64,000 nucleotides of DNA, taken from Psilocybe azurescens (Eukaryota; Basidiomycota; Agaricomycetes; Agaricales; Agrocybaceae). This document shows positions 1 to 11,968 of the stretch, piece after piece. The stretch is taken from assembly GCA_023853785.1 (NCBI GenBank), contig JAJIRX010000781.1:1-64000 (forward strand), given 5' to 3'. The translations under genes and the position numbers were made by a program. The notes below the pieces were generated by a model. The model saw only the letters and a program-made list of their open reading frames with translations. It was not told the DNA's origin and did no database searches. The first letter of the stretch is position 1, and each line of letters begins with the position of its first letter.

Positions 1-229
1 TGCATCGAGCTAGAATGCAAGGGAAACATATGCAGTGTTATAAAATTTCCAGCAATAAGCAGTATGTCGCGTCATCCACTCACCGTGAGGACTTTGCAGG
101 CCAATCGGACTGATTTTCCGGTGAATTGTGGAAGTCGTGCAGAGTTCACGCGTCGAGAGCTCTTTGGGTCCTTCTTGATCTCCGGAGTACATGGTTGTGG
201 TCGTTAAAGGTGGTGATGCTCACGGACGC
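1..229. other. left flank, no gene recognised
   Basis: Host-side flank of the KDZ transposon. I see no conserved reading frame or structured element here; the short open frames do not resemble any family I know. Confidence 0.4.
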
Positions 230-236
230 GTCAGTT
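230..236. repeat. 7-bp target-site duplication, left copy
   Basis: GTCAGTT sits directly outside the left terminal inverted repeat and recurs exactly at 10456-10462, directly outside the right one. This fixes the transposon boundaries at 237 and 10455. Confidence 0.9.
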
Positions 237-1384
237 CACCTAAGGTTCCCACCCCGGTGCCTAATTAGCTGGCAAGAACCGATCAAATCGCGCCACCTAG
301 TTAGCCTGGCTTTCGCTAATTCCTCTTACCCTCCAATATTCCTATGCCTAAATACCCACTTTTCTACTTTTCCTCTTCAACGTTGTAGATTAGACAAGAT
401 ATTAGATTAGACAAGATAATCGATTGCAGAGATAGTAGATTAGACAAGATTAAATAGATAATAAGATCCAGATTATCTTCGGTAGATTATCTATCGTCAG
501 GTACCGTAGGTCTGGTAGCCGCCTGTCATGCATTACAATGCTCGGCAACATTTCCCCGCCCTTCCTCCCGACACTACCCGATTCTCGGCATTGCCGCCCG
601 CGCTGCTCGGTCAATGCGTCATTTCTATCCCGTGTCCCGAATTGACACATGTTCCGTCCGCGCCTCCTGTTCTGTCCGCCTCTCGTCCCGTCCGCCTCCC
701 GTTCCGCCTCCTGTCCCGCCTCCCATCACCGCCTCCCTTCCCTTTCTGTCCATCATTGCCTCCCACCTTGAATCCACCCTACTGCATGTTCCCTTAGTGT
801 TGTGTATTGTAATTACAGCATAGAAAATAAATGTACATTCAATATTCAAGGTATTACATCTAGTCAGTCCCAGTTCATTGTGATAAAGCTACTTACTACT
901 TGCTCACCGTCCTCAACGTCGGTGAGCAATGCTTGCTATTCTTTCCAAGTTAGGTTAGTGCTCCATTTTTGCAGGCGCCACGTTTGACGTGCACCACTAC
1001 CCTCACGTATCTGTCAGATTTTGACACCCAAGACATCCTAATTTGGTTCTCAACACTCATGTGGCGCTGCCGATTTTGATGCGAGAAACGGCTACGCCCT
1101 TCTCACAATCTTCACAGACTATATTCCTAATCCGGTTCTCAACGCTCATGTGGCGCTGCCCATTTCCGATCGGCGTTGAGCGTGAGAACCCGCGGTCTTC
1201 AGCCTCCTCCATGTATCTCTCCTCCATGTATCTCTCCTCTTGCTTGCTTGTAAGTCTTCCTCAGCGCTCTTGGTTTTCTCTATGTCCAAGAGGTCAGGTC
1301 TTTCTAGCGGTGTTACTGTAGTCTGTGGCACCAGCTTTGGAAACCGACAAACCCAGCAGCCCACCCGAAAGCGTGTCAAGCTCA
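237..1384 (+). repeat. KDZ element left terminal inverted repeat
   Basis: Matches the reverse complement of 9291-10455 from the outer CACCTAAGG to the bases around 1384. It contains runs of short tandem motifs (TTAGACAAGATA near 390-450, a CCGCCTCC-rich tract near 655-745) and the first exon start of the transposase. The two copies differ mainly by 1-2 base indels in C runs. Confidence 0.92.
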
Positions 1385-4300
1385 ACAAATCAGCACAGCA
1401 GCTCGCAGCCGACAAAAGCCGGTATCAGGCGCAAATCGCAAGTAAGTAGTCGTTGCTATCCCTTTTACTTTAACTTACAGCGTCCAAGCCCTCAGTTTTC
1501 AAGAACGAGGATCTCCTCTGCGCAGCTGAGAACGATGTGGATATGACCGATGGCGCATGGATCGACGAGGACGACACTGCTTTCTCGGCCACCTCCTGGA
1601 GAAGAAGGATTTTTTCAAGTCATGCGGGGGAGGTTCGTTTGCAAGACTTGTTTTTGGATACTCTTGCGGAGCAGTACGTGTTTTCATCCTATTCGTTATT
1701 GGATTTAACGGCGCAGTCCCTAGAAAACGGAAGGACCATCGCACGCGAAAGGACCGAGTGGAACGTCAGATCCAGGCCTGGAAATCTGTGCTGCCCCACC
1801 CGGTCAACGATTCCTCAAATTCCAATCGCAAGGTCTGCCTACCAGAAACGCGGAGGGCAGAAATCAGGTTCCCTGGACAATTGAAGTCATTTCTTTGGAA
1901 GGTAGTTGCAGATTTTCTTACTGAGAATAACACTAACATCTTTGACAGGCCGAGGACACCGTCCTTTTCTTTTCACAACGGATGCGATATCTGCTGCTGT
2001 TACTCTCGTCGAGTCTGGCATCATTCCGGTATCTCCTGATCAACCCCACTTAGGATTTACGATCGAAAGTCTGCGCTTTTACAGGCAGTTACGACGTGTA
2101 TGTCCCGATTTAGCATCAATGCATTTGCGAAAGCTCTGGATTTCTATCATGCTGTAAGTTCCCTTGGATCCTTTCCTACATTTCCGTTGTTGACTCCTCT
2201 AGATTCCTCATATGCCCTATCTTGCCGATCAGCTCAGCAATGCCTATGATTGTTACCTTGAGATTATACGAGCTGTCAAGAAGATCGTTAGCGCCAAATT
2301 GAAGCGGGGAAAGCTGGGACACACAAAATATCTGTCCTCCATGCCTCTACGAGGTAGAGGACGAACCGCCTTGAAATTCCGCCTCCTTGCCGCCATGGAT
2401 GGTAACAACTCTCTCAAGCTTGTCGACAGCGCGTTTCGTACTGGCTCAGTTCGCACAGACACTCGTAAATCAACGTCTCGACGCTGGATTTCATCAGAAG
2501 AAGTGGACTTATTCAAGGAAGAGGTGAAAAAGGTGTGTTTGAATATATCTCACGATATAGGAACTGTCTAAGTATGGTCCTAGGTCTCTCCTCGTACTCA
2601 GAAATCATCAGCCGACCAACATCCGCGACCATCAGCGGTCGTAAATCCGCCTGATATGCCCATTCAGTCTATCAGTGATGCAGACCCCAGAACAGACGAC
2701 GGAGCTCAGCCACCGCCAGGGACAATGCCGCCAGGTGTTCATCCAGATTGCGACGGACTGGAGGATCTTGATAATGAAGAAGTTGCTTGGCTTAACGTTT
2801 TGGAGCACGATGGATTGGCGCAATGCATCAATGCCTGCGTCGATCGTTGGAGAAATGCTGGCCCTGAAGCCCGAAGAAAATGTATTCCTTATTTGCTATT
2901 GCTGGCATTTTCTTGGTTGTCTGCCGTCATGGGCATGTCCTTGTCATGTGTGACATGATTCGGAGTGGCGAACTGTACGTCTCCATTTTTAGCAGATCCT
3001 TAGTTCTCAAACTCATGTTGACTAATCTAGAATGAAATATCCCCTGGCCATTGTCAACCGATTATTCCAAGACTTCGGATCTGACATATGCCTCGCATAC
3101 GATATCATGTGTGCATTTGTCACCACTCTCAAAAGAGCTGCCTTGGCACGAAAATGGCTGCCCTGAATCTTAGTGGCGTAGTCCCTGCGTTTCATGGACA
3201 TGCCCATAATCGTTTCTGTCAAGTTCACTGGCATCCTATCTACGTTGACGGCGTGGGTATGGAGGACTTGAGGAGTGTGAATGCACTTTTGGCCGCTCCA
3301 ATGAACTTGCTTCCGTTACCCGTTTGGCGACTCCATATCATCGAGAGCAGCATATCGATGAACATTTTCACTTTCGCGACCTCGACAAGCATACAACCTC
3401 AGGTAAGTCACTGTTCTGGCCGTATTGGTGGTGTCTGGTGTCTAATTGGCCCTCTTAGGAAATTTCATCTACGAAAACTATCGCCAGGCACTGGAGAGAA
3501 TCGCGATTGATACGCCTCACCTGGCTGAGCTGTCCACAAAGCTCAATACTGCTCGGGAGCTGCGAGACTACGAAGGGTACCTCAAGAGCGAACGTGAATA
3601 CCTGGCGCGTCTACGCACAGAGCCTGCAGATGAACATGCAAAGGCAGAGTACGTGGAGCTCTTATTCGATTTGGATTCCCTCAGGTATGTATAGTAGATA
3701 ATGTCTCCCTTCTGTTGTCTATCTTATTTACTAATTTGTCAGACAGAAGAGTGAAGCCTCGATGGCTCGTTTCAATGATCGTGATTGCCTTATGATCCAG
3801 GAAGGATATACTGGGAAGCAGATCACACAGATCACTACCCAGTATCGTACCACATACCAGCGCTGGGCCGCCAAGAATGAAGAAGTGCTTCGATACGAAG
3901 AGGAGCGGAATATCGCTGTTAGATGGACACCCAGTATGCAGGAATACAAGGAAGCCTTGGTTATTCTCCGTGAACGTAAGTACCGCAGGGCTCTGGACGA
4001 TCTGGAGAGGCTGGTGGTCCAGCGCCTTTCGAAATGAAAAAGCTGGGGATGAGTGGCGTAGGTACGTGGCAGGACATCTGTTCTGAGATCTCATACTTAT
4101 TCTCAACATTAGGCTACAAGCTTCGTGAGAAGATCAGCAAATCTCTCAAGACCAGAGCTGGTGCAATCCAATCCGCATTGAAACGTTACAATGAGGCAGC
4201 GGCCTTGATGGTCCCACCGCGAGTTGTGTTGACTTGGGAGTCCGTCATTACTGCTGTCAACCTCGCCGATTTCGACCTATTGCGAGATACACGACAAGAT

Positions 4301-4797
4301 ATCCGGACGCTGGAATGGGCTCAGCCAGCTAACCGTGAAGCTATGGTGATGTATTTTCAAATCAAACGAGCTAAAGAAGAACTTCTTCGTCTAAACGTAG
4401 AAATCCGGCGTTTATTAACTTTTTATGTACCGATGACCATGTCGACCACTACCGAGCTGTCAGTGCCAACATCATGGTCAATCCCCTCTCGCCCTTCGAG
4501 ATATCTACTCGATGGCAATACCATAACAAAATTCACAAACAGATAGCCCGGCGCCTTCTGCAAACAAGTCGACTTCCTGGCTTTAGTGGCGCTCTCTCTT
4601 TTATAGACTGACGTAAAGGCCGCGATTCATCTCTTAATGAAGATACCCCTGCTCCTGCATGGGCAAGGGATATACTCGGGATTACGCAAATCGATATCGA
4701 CATCGTCGAAGTGGATGACTTGGCGGTTGATGATGCAGACGTTGATATGGACTCCTTTATCACTTTTTTAGATGATGTTTCTATTGCTGATAGTTAA
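1282..4797 (+). pseudogene. KDZ transposase, multi-exon, frame-broken
   Basis: Would cut and paste the surrounding element through an RNase H-fold nuclease. Family landmarks appear in order: a basic N-terminal stretch RTRKDRVERQ near 1740-1775; the cysteine motif CPPC with LYEVEDEPP near 2330-2365; DGNNSLK near 2398; DMIRSGEL and YPLAIVNRL near 2953-3065; YDIMCAF near 3100; the hallmark HGHAHNRFCQ near 3195-3225 followed by GVGMEDL; then a long helical C-terminal region with NIEIRR-like residues. Introns with GT...AG ends are visible (1442-1480, around 2155-2203, 3400-3459, 3685-3742). Conserved blocks lie in different frames with no intron between them near 2105, 2300, 2375, 3140, 3265, 4030 and 4430, and there is an in-frame TGA at 4609. 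Most shifts are repairable by one base in a short homopolymer. The chosen ATG at 1282 lies inside the left terminal repeat. Identification is secure; the exact exon model is not. Confidence 0.9.
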
Positions 4798-5970
4798 TGT
4801 AGCCGCATTTATTTTATTTCATCTAATTGCAATTTATTATATCCCCCTCTTTTGTGCGGTTGAGTCCTAAGTCATGTAATCACTGGTGTTTCGTTCATCG
4901 AAGACTCGAAGACTTGAAGTGACAAACAGATTGATCTCTCCTGTATGTGCTGAAATAATAGATATCAGCTTCTAGCTGACGATCGAGGGAAGACTTCGTA
5001 GAGAAACCTCACTGCTAATGTAGATCATGTATGCCCTTTGATGCATTCTTAATGTAGGTGTCTTTGCCTTTTGTTTTCTCAGTGACGAAATAGTTAGCGT
5101 CAGTAATAAGTACACTTCTGCGTTGGTGTATAGCATCCACATCTCATTGAGCATTACAATGTCGGTAAAGGTAAAAATGGGCTTAAAAACATGTTGAATT
5201 TATTTGAAATAGAAAAATTATAGAAATTAGGATCTTGAGTAATTCTTTGCAGGCTCATTTGCTGTTGAGCAATAAAGGATTCAACTCGTGAGATTTAGGC
5301 TAAAAATTCATGTTCTTCAAGATATTTTCGCAATCGAAGATGCCCACAAGCTTCTACATGTAAAATAACTAACCAGTATTGTTTAATACATACCCTATCA
5401 TAGTTCTTACCAAGTTCTTCTCTGTCTTACCCAACGAGACTGGTACTAGGGATAAACAAACCTGGCAACTATCGTCATAAGCAACTCGATGGATGATGCA
5501 AGTTCCTACCAAAATAATAAATAAATTGACTTGAAAACCAGCTCAAGTAATTTGTCTCTAGCTAAAAAATATGCAGTGATAGGTCTGCAATGCTTTGTAT
5601 ATTGACCAATACACGCGGTGTTCGAAAAATTAAGACGTTTTAAAAGCCATTTAGCATACCGCTCAAGAAGATAAACACTCCATAAAGTAATAAAAATGAC
5701 TAATTATCTTCTCAAAAACATATAGAAATATTTTCAAGGCCATAGGAGTAAAATTGCACATACAAGGGAGAGCTTAATGTTGTGCAGTGGGCAGATTGTG
5801 TATCATCCTAATTTAGTAACACCCCATCCTTTTTCATGCATCTGATCTCATCCCGATCCCTCACTAGGTCTTTAACCTCAATTCGGCTCTGTCAAAGACC
5901 CTGCATAATACGTTTCAACACATAAATGTGAGTCGAAAGGAGTCGACATGCCTCGTTCACAGTCGCATCC
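4798..5970. other. AT-rich spacer inside the KDZ element
   Basis: No conserved frame on either strand. Probably the transposase 3' flank and the promoter region of the next gene; I see no terminator or promoter motif I would defend. Confidence 0.5.
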
Positions 5971-7318
5971 ATGGATCAAACTCCAGTCGGCGCTGGGGCT
6001 ACTCCCCTCAGGATGTCTGATCTCGGTTTCCATCCCGTTGGGCTATATCGACTTACGCCCGTCATCTTGGAAAGCCGAGTGCTTCCATCTTCCAAACATA
6101 CCGCTCTCGCTTTGAAGCAGCCGATTTTGCTTGGTTTGCAGCTGGTCTTGCCTCGGAGCCTGCTAACATCAAGTCCGACGAATTTTATCCACAACTCCAT
6201 GAACTTCGCAGTAACACGGCCTACCCTGGTGGAACAGAGATCCGAAAAGATCTCCGCAAACGTCTTTGTGGTCTCACTTTCGATTTTGTACATTCTTCTA
6301 TCCCTCTCACATATGTTTTGTCTTACCATCGTTTCTAGGCTGCACTTTTGGACTGTACATTTGGTGGAACAACCCTTGTCGTACACGTTCGGCGACCACT
6401 CGGCCTGGTGCTCCCAAGCGTCCAGAGTATGTGAAGGCGGAAGTCTACTTTCCTGGGCACTTGGCTAGAGAGGACACACGCTACTCGGAGGCCGTTTCAC
6501 ATATCGTTCAGAAATTCATCACGGACATTGGAATCCCGAACATCGCTCGCTATGAGAGAAATGCAGGGCCTCATTGGACACTACCCCACCCACTCTCATT
6601 CCCTCTGCTCTCCCTCGGCAAAGCCTCCAGCCGAATGCGTCGCCACCTGGGTCAAGTGTTTTCACTTATCATGGTGAACGGAAACCCCATGTCGTTGTCG
6701 TTTCTGATGATGAAGACTTCAATATCGCCACTTCTCAGTACCAACCCATCAACTACTCTGCAAGAGAGACTGCCTTGAAATATGAACTAAATTCCGTACG
6801 CCAAACACTTCAGGACGTTGAAAACGCATTAGCAGACTCTCGCCGTTGTGAAAACGAGCTTTTGGCTGAAATCGGCCGTCTTTCCGGTTCCCCTGCATCC
6901 AACTCGCGTTCTATGACTCCCCTCACCGCACATACGACACCCCGCACACCAGATCGCTCCAACGTGACTCATCGAGTAAATCCTTCACAAGCGCCACTCT
7001 CTCCGGTGAAATCGCTTTCCGTTGCAGCCACTAAACCATCACATCATGGTTCTTTTTACCCTCCTACGCCACAGGGAAGAGAGAACTATTCTCAAATTCC
7101 AAGCTTTCTTCCGAGTCCTATGAAACCGGACCTTGGCTCTGATTATGGCCGCTTCATCCAGGATAATGGGTTAGCTGAAATTTTTTACCATTGACCTTAT
7201 TCGCAACAAGGTTCCGATGTTTCTGTGGCGTGATGAACTCATGAAGGCAGGAATTTCTGATACCATTCTAAATGAGCTCATGTCCTCCATGAGCTCTCAT
7301 TCTTCTGACAAGGCCTAA
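5971..7318 (+). pseudogene. KDZ-linked protein of unknown function, frame-broken
   Basis: A protein of unknown function that resembles genes I recall beside fungal KDZ transposases. Visible blocks are MSDLGFHPVGL at the N-terminus (frame 1); FEAADFAWFAAGL with DEFYPQLHELRSNTAYP (frame 3); GLYIWWNNPCRT with EVYFPGHLA and IGIPNIARYE (frame 2); then HGERKPHVVVVSDDEDFNIATSQYQPINYS and a predicted coiled coil around 6780-6890. A Ser/Pro-rich linker and a short C-terminal helical tail (MFLWRDELMKAG) finish the protein and run to TAA at 7316. The blocks change frame near 6045, 6330, 6570 and 7185, the last within a run of six T. The conserved IWWNNPCRT and SQYQPINYS stretches make the gene real; its biochemical role is not known. 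Confidence 0.72.
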
Positions 7319-7715
7319 GCGCCACACCCTTGAACCATTCCCTTTCCGTTTGTTGATTTGTCTCCATACATTGCCTTAAATGTATCTTTCAATTCTTTCT
7401 GTCTTTACCACATCTGTCTGTTAGACTGTTATTGACCTTTGAAGTATCTCCCTTTTGTATAAGCTTTGTTGATTTAAATTTTCGTACACGGCCTTATGTT
7501 TCTTGCACGTATCTTTCCTTTTTGGATCCTGTAAGAGATTTGTTGAAGTTTAGATACTATACCATTTTTGGTTGTGTAGGTCCCTTCAGAGTGTAAATTC
7601 CCTGTCATGCTCTCCTGGGGGGCGAAATACAATATATTGTGTTTTTCTTATTTCTATATTATATTCCAACCTTTAAAAAGAGAAACAGCAGTCCTCATTT
7701 TCTTTTCGACACGGA
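7319..7715. other. spacer inside the KDZ element
   Basis: T-rich sequence between the second and third transposon genes with no conserved frame; presumably the 3' UTR of the former and the promoter of the latter. Confidence 0.5.
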
Positions 7716-9186
7716 ATGCCTCCAACTAATGTACTTCTCCCCTCTGGCCGCCTCCGACATGTTACCTCTAAAGCTGCTCCACTTACTAAAACACAGCGCA
7801 AGGAGAGGGCAGAACGCAACCGCGTTCGTCAGGAAGAAATAAATGACGCCGTCGCAGAATGGAAGCAAACCACGTTGAAGACTGCCAGTGATTTAGCTGA
7901 GCAGTTTGGAAAGAAGCCCCGCCACTTTCTTGATTTATTTTTTCAAAATGGTGCTCACCTTGTCCATAAACGCTCAAAGGTCAACGCGCACAATGCCTTC
8001 TTGCACATGAAGGCCGAAGAGCTTCGTGAAAGTCAGTGATTGAATCCTTTTAATTTTTAAATTCACTGACCATTCTTTCAGACGGCGAGATACCTACTTT
8101 GGCAAGGCTCAATGAGGAGGAGGTCAGGAGCGAGTACGACAACCTTAACCACAATGAACGTGAAGAAATCATTGTCCGTCATGCCGAATCAAGCTCAGCT
8201 GCCTGCCAACAACGTGTTACTGCCAAGGCCCGTGTCCAGGATGTCGCCAATACGTTTAAAACTATGCAGCAAATAGTAAGTACTTTGATGTTAGCAGTGA
8301 TTACTTACTCATTGTCGCAAAAGATGAACGGCCTCAATACACGTGTCGGCCGTCGAGGGCTTCATCTGCTTGGTGCGGAATTCTCCTGACTTCCACATGG
8401 ACCCTAAGTGGTACTTTTCGAACCCAGCGTTTATGGAGTACATGAAGATCGCAGTTCCGGCTCACAAGGGATGGGATATTGGACATGTTGGCGCTAAGTT
8501 AGAGGTGTTTGCCATTGCAGGATGCGACACAATTAGTGAGCCTCTTACATGTTCATTGTTGACTCTCGAGCTGATTTATTTTGATACAGGGCTCCACCGA
8601 ACATCAAAGCAGCAAGCCGACGAAATGAAGAGACAAATCCAGCGATAAAATTCATACCATGCTCAGTAAGCACCTATATTCGAAAACGTCCAGTTGTACA
8701 TCACTGACTATGTTGAATTAGCTGAAATCACCGGCAATGAGAATGCCCAGATGCACTACATCGACTATGAAGAGAAAATTGTTCAACGTTTCGGAGTCGA
8801 GCTTGTTGGTTGGACATACGACAAGCTTGTGAATCCGAGTTTACTTTCCACCTCCCTGCCCGGTCTCCGGAAGCTCCTGGACGCATTCAACAATGGAACG
8901 TGTAAGTTTGTCCGCCTGACACCATTGCAGCTCAATGAGCGTCGTCAAGAGCATCAGATAGCCATTGATGACGGTTCTGTCCCCGCTCCAAAGACGCCGC
9001 AAGTCTCGGGAAGGACAGGGGGGACGAAGAGGAAGGAGGTCGATGAGCTGGATAAAGAAAATGAGAACGTTCGCAACACACCGCCTGTGTCCAAAAAGAG
9101 ACGAACCTCCGCCACCAAGAAAAAAGGTACTCGGTGTCCAAGCACAGCCGAAAAGCACGGAAGAGGTCAAATCGGAGGAGGACTAA
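7716..9186 (+). pseudogene. KDZ-linked HMG-like protein, frame-broken
   Basis: Begins at ATG 7716 with a basic N-terminal region (KTQRKERAERNR) followed by KVNAHNAFLHMKAEELRE, which resembles the first helix of an HMG box, so DNA binding is inferred. An intron near 8034-8082 separates it from EEEVRSEYDNLNHNEREEI. A second (8275-8322) precedes EGFICLVRNSPDFHMDPKWYFSNP and the block VFAIAGCDTIS. Further introns lie near 8533-8590 and 8667-8721, then NAQMHYIDYEEKIVQRFGVELVGWTYD. The C-terminus is Lys/Arg-rich (KKRR) and ends EVKSEED at 9186; another frame would run to 9203. Single-base frame changes occur near 8350 (an extra C) and 8645. I recall proteins with the RFGVELVGWT block beside KDZ transposases in mushrooms; the function in transposition is unknown. 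Confidence 0.75.
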
Positions 9187-9290
9187 TTTTGCTAGCATCT
9201 TGAACCTGTTTCCTTTTTGGTGATCGTATCGTTGATATCATGTCTTGCGTAATAGTATATGTTGTCTTCGGAGAAATGGATAGCGCCACA

Positions 9291-10455
9291 TGAACTTGAC
9301 GCGCTTTCGGGTGGGCTGCTGGGTTTGTCAGTTTCCAAAGCTGGTGCCACAGACTACAGTAACACCGCTAGAAAGACCTGACCTCTTGGACATAGAGAAA
9401 ACCAAGAGCGCTGAGGAAGACTTACAAGCAAGCAAGAGGAGAGATACATGGAGGAGAGATACATGGAGGAGGCTGAAGACCGGCGGGTTCTCACGCTCAA
9501 CGTTTCTCGCATTGGAAATGGGCAGCGCCACATGAGCGTTGAGAACCGGATTAGGAATATAGTCTGTGAAGATTGTGAGTAAGGGCGTAGCCGTTTCGCA
9601 TCAAAAATCGGCAGCGCCACATGAGTGTTGAGAACCAAATTAGGATGTCTTGGGTGTCAAAATCTGACAGATATGTGAGGGTAGTGGTGCACGTCAAACG
9701 TGGCGCCTGCAAAAATGGAGCACTAACCTAACTTGGAAAGAATAGCAAGCATTGCTCACCTGACGTTGAGGACGGTGAGCAAGTAGTAAGTAGCTTTATC
9801 ACAATGAACTGGGACTGACTAGATGTAATACCTTGAATATTGAATGTACATTTATTTTCTATGCTGTAATTACAATACACAACACTAAGGGAACATGCAG
9901 TAGGGTGGATTCAAAGGTGGGAGGCAATGATGGACAGAAAGGGAAGGGAGAGGCGGTGATGGGAGGCGGGACAGGAGGGCGGAACGGGAGGCGGAGACGG
10001 GACGAGAGGCGGACAGAACAGGAGGCGCGGGACGGAACATGTGTCAATTCGGGACACGGGATAGAAATGACGCATTGACCGAGCAGCAAGCGGGCGGCAA
10101 TGCCGAGAATCGGGTAGTGTCGGGAGGAAGGGCGGGAAATGTTGCCGAGCATTGTAATGCATGACAGGCGGCTACCAGACCTACGGTACCTGACGATAGA
10201 TAATCTACCGAAGATAATCTGGATCTTATTATCTATTTAATCTTGTCTAATCTACTATCTCTGCAATCGATTATCTTGTCTAATCTAATATCTTGTCTAA
10301 TCTACAACGTTGAAGAGGAAAAGTAGAAAAGTGGGTATTTAGGCATAGGAATATTGGAGGGTAAGAGGAATTAGCGAAAGCCAGGCTAACTAGGTGGCGC
10401 TGATTTGATCGGTTCTTGCCAGCTAATTAGGCACCGGGGGTGGGAACCTTAGGTG
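9291..10455 (-). repeat. KDZ element right terminal inverted repeat
   Basis: Inverted copy of 237-1384, 17 bp longer because of small indels. It carries an antisense copy of the first transposase exon. The outermost CACCTAAGG ends at 10455, immediately followed by the target duplication. Confidence 0.92.
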
Positions 10456-10462
10456 GTCAGTT
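10456..10462. repeat. 7-bp target-site duplication, right copy
   Basis: GTCAGTT, identical to 230-236. Confidence 0.9.
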
Positions 10463-11968
10463 GCTAACACGAACGTGACGGAACAAGCAATAGTCAATAA
10501 CGCGTGATTTAGTTTTTTCCACGGTTTTATTAAGCCCCTGTTTGGCCCCTATTAGCCTGAGGTCTCTCAGAGTCTTGCTACAGTTTTCGTGCCGGCAGAC
10601 GATATTTCACAGGATGATAAATCAAGATTGAGGATAATCATAAAAGGCCGGGCATTTCAACGACTCTAAAACATATCCTGTTCTCCCTAAAATCATTGAT
10701 TACTTATGATGGGACAACTTTGTCCCAATCTATGGTAATATTCGAGGACCTTATGAATCCAAGAGTGCAAGGGATATCATATTCAACAACTTGTAATGTC
10801 TAAAAAAGAGGGATGAAGTACTTAACCTGAGTTTAATTTCACTTACTGATTCTGGCTTATGGATGTCAACTGTAAGCCTGGCGGCTCACCGCTTCATATA
10901 CAATCCGAGCAACTAGGTGCCAGAGTGTATTTAGAGTGCCATTTTGGTGTAACGGTTACGGCTTGTCGGACTGGCATGACCAGCTTACATCAACCTATCC
11001 TAGGGTTCATGATTGACGCGAGGGTCAGAGGGGGTAGTATTGTGTAATCCGTAGCATCTTTGGTGCACAATTCCCTATATTGTTCGTTTATGGAGAATGC
11101 TTGAAATATTTCTCTGCAATATCAGAAATTCTATCATCAGGATCTACAATAACGTTAGATCTCAGAGTTTAAAAATGCAGGCCTACCATGCGAGTTGATA
11201 ATTTGAATCTTCACGACTGATCAGTAAATAAGGCAATTGGCAAGTCCCGCTGAGAATGCTCGCAAGAGACTTGTCCGCTGGGATATTACGAACACGGATT
11301 ACTGGTGATACATTCCCAAAGATAGGTATTTGTATCTTGTGTGCAAGGAATCAAGATCGAGCGTCACGGTGAATCGCGGTGAGTCGCATCCATGCCAAGT
11401 CCATGCATGATTCGGCCTGAGTCATCCTGCCCGAAAAGCTCACCACAATCAGGCCCAATATCAAGACCGAATATTTCCTCTGTTCGCCCCTTTTAGTTAA
11501 GATGTAGGTGGCCCAAGAGACGCCAGCAGTCGCAATTGCAAGCGGAAGCTGAGTGAGAGTAAGTTCGGATCTGGTCGGACTTGGGCCCTTCAAAGTTCAG
11601 ACGCAAAAATGTGACCTATTAGTCATGTGCTGTGACCGACACGACTGCATAAATTTGAATTTCGCGTGCAATTTTGTTGCAATTCGCGTGTTTTATAATT
11701 TTACTAAATCACGAAGGATATTGATATTCAAGTGGACATTTTTCATGCAGTGTTGTCCAAACGTCACTGCCAACCTTTGGGCAAGCCAAAACGAGCTGGA
11801 TTGACGTGATGTTAATACAAATATGACGCTGGAAGTGGAGCATTTTATACTCATACTAGGTGACTAGGAGTCGTGATATACGTTTAGCTTATACGTTTAG
11901 CAAATGACACCCGGAGGCAGCTGAACACATCTTTAAAGGAGTAATTGTCAACAATCATGTGCTCATTG
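10463..11968. other. intergenic, nothing recognised
   Basis: About 1.5 kb without a conserved frame, repeat family or RNA gene that I can identify. Open frames here are under 85 codons and look random. Confidence 0.4.

Larger units (their letters stand above)
237..10455 (+). mobile_element. KDZ-family DNA transposon, 10.2 kb, three genes
   Basis: A 10,219-bp element bounded by inverted repeats of about 1.15 kb and by the 7-bp duplication GTCAGTT. It carries a KDZ (Kyakuja-Dileera-Zisupton) transposase at 1282-4797 and two further genes at 5971-7318 and 7716-9186, all on the + strand. The two downstream genes resemble proteins that I recall accompanying KDZ transposases in basidiomycete genomes, so the three probably form a co-mobilised unit; that link is from memory and not tested here. 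All three are frame-broken, so this copy is probably not autonomous unless the breaks are sequencing errors. The precise ends and surviving target duplication indicate a fairly recent insertion. Confidence 0.93.
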
